Shown piece by piece: positions 61,897-64,000 of a DNA stretch of 64,000 nt (position 1 is its first letter; every line of letters begins with the position of its first letter). Below the pieces are notes generated by a model, which did not search any database, was not told the origin of the DNA, and saw nothing but the letters and a program-made list of their open reading frames with translations. The position numbers and the translations under genes were made by a program. The DNA is taken from NCBI RefSeq assembly GCF_000380335.1, contig NC_021149.1, positions 1,912,501 through 1,976,500 on the forward strand. The letters run 5' to 3'. Origin of the DNA: Azotobacter vinelandii CA. GTDB lineage: Bacteria > Pseudomonadota > Gammaproteobacteria > Pseudomonadales > Pseudomonadaceae.

Positions 61897-63036
61897 TCAG
61901 TACAGGCCGTGGGGGTTGGCCTCGATGGTCTGGTCGTTCAGCTTGCCCCACATGCGCCAGTAGCACCACAGGGTGTAGCCCAGGATGATCGGCACGAAGA
62001 TGATGGCAACGATCAGCATGATCCCCAGGGTTTTCTGGCTGGATACGGCGTCCCAGATGGTCAGGCTGGAGGCCGGATCGATGGAGGAGGGCATCACGAA
62101 CGGGAACAGGGCGAAGCCGGCGGTGAGGATGGCGCCGATGATCGCCAGGCTGGTGCCCAGGAAGGCCAAGCCGTTGCGCTTGGTCTGCGCGCCCATCAGG
62201 GCCAGCGCGCCACCGACCAGGCCCAGCAGCGGAGCGAACTGGGTGAGCGGGTAGCGCACGTAGTTGGTCTGCCAGCCGCTGTTATCCAGGGTGACCTGTT
62301 TGGTCAGAGGATTCAGAGCGACATTGGGATCGAAGTTGTCGACCAGATTCTGGCCTTCGATACCCAGCAGCAACCAGAGACCGCAGATGAAGAAGCAGCC
62401 GAGGAAGACTATGGCGCTCAGGCGGGTGGCCTTGCAGGAGCGTTCGTACAGGTCACCTTCGGTGCGCAGCATCAGCCAGGAACCGCCGTGGGCACAGAGC
62501 ATGCTCAGGCTCACGACACCGGCCAGCAGGGCGAAGGGATGCAGCAGGGAGAAGAAGGAGCCTTCGAAGTGGGTGCGCATGGTTTCGTCGAGACGGAACG
62601 GCAGGCCGAGGAACAGGTTGCCGAAGGCCACGCCGAACAGCAGGGCCGGCAGGGCGCCACCGGCGAACAGTGCCCAGTCCCACATGTCGCGCCACTTCTT
62701 GTTTTCCAGCTTGCTGCGGTAGTCGAAGCCTACCGGACGGAAAAAGAGGCCGAAGAGAACCAGTAGCAAGGCCCAGTACATGCCGGAGAAGGCCGTGGCG
62801 TAAACCAGCGGCCAGGCGGCGAACAGAGCGCCACCGGCGGTGATCAGCCAGACCTGGTTGCCGTCCCAGTGCGGGGCGACGGTGTTGATCGCCACGCGGC
62901 GCTCGTTGTCGGTCTTGGCGATGAAGGGCATGAGCGCCATGGCTCCCATGTCGAAGCCATCCGTCAGGGCAAGGCCGATCAGCAGCACACCGATCAAGCC
63001 CCACCAGACCAGTTTTAGTGTTTCGTAATCAAACAT
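61897..63036 (-). CDS. cydB: Cytochrome bd ubiquinol oxidase subunit II
   Basis: 379 aa. MFDYETLKLVWWGLIGVLLIG opens the first helix. Conserved HWDGNQVWLITAGGALFAAWPLVYATAFSGMY, FRPVGFDYRSKLEN, and LTIWDAVSSQKTLGIML; eight helices. E. coli CydB-like throughout, not the cyanide-insensitive CioB type. AAGGAA upstream of the ATG at 63036. Ten bases downstream of cydA. Confidence 0.95.
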   Translation of the reverse strand: MFDYETLKLVWWGLIGVLLIGLALTDGFDMGAMALMPFIAKTDNERRVAINTVAPHWDGNQVWLITAGGALFAAWPLVYATAFSGMYWALLLVLFGLFFRPVGFDYRSKLENKKWRDMWDWALFAGGALPALLFGVAFGNLFLGLPFRLDETMRTHFEGSFFSLLHPFALLAGVVSLSMLCAHGGSWLMLRTEGDLYERSCKATRLSAIVFLGCFFICGLWLLLGIEGQNLVDNFDPNVALNPLTKQVTLDNSGWQTNYVRYPLTQFAPLLGLVGGALALMGAQTKRNGLAFLGTSLAIIGAILTAGFALFPFVMPSSIDPASSLTIWDAVSSQKTLGIMLIVAIIFVPIILGYTLWCYWRMWGKLNDQTIEANPHGLY

Positions 63037-63046
63037 GGCGTTTTCC

Positions 63047-64000
63047 TTAGGCGTTGACTGGTTGTTGGGGGTCCGCCTGGCTCGGGCTGGCATGCTTGAC
63101 AGCATGTTGCTCAAGCTGCTCGAAGTGGTAGCGGCCGGTATGCAGGCTGGACGGGCCAAGGCGAGCGAAGCGGATCATCAGGTACATCTCGACCACCAAC
63201 AGCAGCGTATAGAACGCGATCAGCGCGATCAGAGAACCCCAGAGGTCGCCAGTGCTCAGGCTGGAAGCGGAGAGATGGGTGGGCAGCACACCACCGATGG
63301 TCCAGGGCTGACGACCGTGCTCGGCCACGAACCAGCCGGTCTGGGTTGCGATCCAGGGCAGCGGCAGGCTGTACAGGGCGAACTTGAGCAGCCAGGGCTT
63401 GGATTCCTCGTTCTTGCGAGCGGAGGCCCAGAAGGCGCAGACAAACAGGATGAGCATCGCGAAGCCGGCGCCGACCATGGCGCGGAAGCTCCAGAACATG
63501 CTGGCCACGCTGGGAATGGTGTCCTTGGCCGCTTGCTTGATCTGCTCTTCGGAGGCGTCGACCACGTTCGGGGTGTACTTCTTCAGGAGCAGGCCATAGC
63601 CCAGATCATCCTTGACCTCGTTGAAGGCTGCGATTTTCTCCGGGCTCTTGTTGCCGGCACGCAGCTCCTCGAGCAGGCCATAGGCGACCATGCCGTTGCG
63701 GATACGGGCCTCGTGATCGGCGATCAGATCCTTGATGCCAATGACTTGTTCATCCAGCGAGCGGGTGGCGATGATGCCCAGGACCCACGGGATTTTCACT
63801 GCGAAATCGGTGCGCTGTTCTTCCTCGTTCGGGAAGCCGATCAGGGTGAAGCTGGCCGGTGCCGGATGGGTTTCCCATTCGGCTTCGATAGCGGCGAGCT
63901 TGGCTTTTTGCACTTCGCCCACTTCGTAGCCGGATTCGTCACCGAGCACGATTACCGACAGAATGGAAGCCATACCGAAGGCGGAGGCGATGGCGAAGGA
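63047..64000 (-). CDS. cydA: Cytochrome bd ubiquinol oxidase subunit I, C-terminal part
   Basis: The last 317 codons; the gene runs beyond the window edge. ASILSVIVLGDESGYEVGEVQKAKLAAIEAEW and GFPNEEEQRTDFAVKIPW lie on the Q-loop, whose long insert (about 60 extra residues with EEQRTDFAV and KDDLGYGLLLKKYTP) is of the L-type, E. coli-like kind. Later WFVAEHGRQPW and GVLPTHLSAS contain the conserved heme-environment residues GRQPW. Terminal oxidase with very high O2 affinity; in Azotobacter it gives respiratory protection to nitrogenase. Confidence 0.95.
   Translation of the reverse strand, partial: SFAIASAFGMASILSVIVLGDESGYEVGEVQKAKLAAIEAEWETHPAPASFTLIGFPNEEEQRTDFAVKIPWVLGIIATRSLDEQVIGIKDLIADHEARIRNGMVAYGLLEELRAGNKSPEKIAAFNEVKDDLGYGLLLKKYTPNVVDASEEQIKQAAKDTIPSVASMFWSFRAMVGAGFAMLILFVCAFWASARKNEESKPWLLKFALYSLPLPWIATQTGWFVAEHGRQPWTIGGVLPTHLSASSLSTGDLWGSLIALIAFYTLLLVVEMYLMIRFARLGPSSLHTGRYHFEQLEQHAVKHASPSQADPQQPVNA

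Overview
The window is a high-GC chromosomal segment of a Pseudomonadaceae bacterium, most likely Azotobacter or a close Pseudomonas relative. This placement rests on three things: the Pseudomonas-type 5S and 4.5S RNAs; gene blocks that, from memory, follow P. aeruginosa order (rnfABCDGE-nth with metG, mrp/apbC and dcd; the QuiP-to-YchJ-to-DinG-to-PdxH-to-Mrp-to-Bra stretch; dnaX-ybaB-recR); and an N-type ATPase operon, which P. aeruginosa lacks but Azotobacter is reported to carry. The genus is an inference. No plasmid, phage, IS element, CRISPR array or tRNA gene was seen.

Layout. 1-2035: 3' part of a 23S rRNA gene, the 5S gene and the rrn terminator. 2100-3200: a lower-GC pocket with glyoxalase I (gloA) and a small PA3496-like gene. 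3195-9544 (minus): nth and a complete six-gene Rnf complex (rnfABCDGE, mostly ATGA-coupled). 9692-13933: metG, then divergent apbC and dcd. 14057-22018: accessory genes, including a proline-rich mini-protein, a phosphoribosyltransferase/erythromycin-esterase-like pair, an 839-aa QuiP-like acylase, DUF2489 and LEA-like proteins, and a poorly coding, AT-richer stretch around 21.1-22.4 kb. 22410-32763: YchJ, small conserved proteins, DinG helicase, a large agarase-like secreted glycosidase, a serine hydrolase, an OmpA-like lipoprotein, PdxH and a SlyB-like lipoprotein. 33051-38769: Mrp (Sha) multisubunit Na+/H+ antiporter with fused MrpAB. 38771-45415: a META-type lipoprotein, a DUF5064 protein, the braCDEFG branched-chain amino acid ABC transporter (minus) and a DUF2288 protein. 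45519-52001: complete N-ATPase operon in the canonical order atpDCQRBEFAG. 52021-55248 (minus): a PhnDCEE-type oxyanion/phosphonate ABC transporter whose binding protein resembles the putative selenate group. 55397-57053: dgkA, a hydroxypyruvate isomerase-like gene and the SRP 4.5S RNA with its promoter. 57054-58175: mostly non-coding, but with an unannotated 28-codon membrane-peptide ORF and a candidate small RNA with an intrinsic terminator, both on the minus strand. 58176-61312: dnaX, ybaB, recR. 61422-64000 (minus): cytochrome bd oxidase operon cydA(partial)-cydB-cydX-ybgE.

Functional theme. Ion-motive energetics dominate: Rnf (ferredoxin/NADH coupled to Na+ or H+), Mrp (Na+/H+ exchange), a second rotary ATPase and cytochrome bd all occur within 64 kb. 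In Azotobacter such systems support respiratory protection and reductant supply for nitrogenase, but no nif gene is present here, so that link is only contextual. The least explained items are the 28-aa membrane peptide and neighbouring small transcript near 57.3-57.7 kb, the EreA-like/phosphoribosyltransferase cassette, the agarase-like enzyme, and the orphan small ORFs at 14.1, 16.5 and 21.7 kb.
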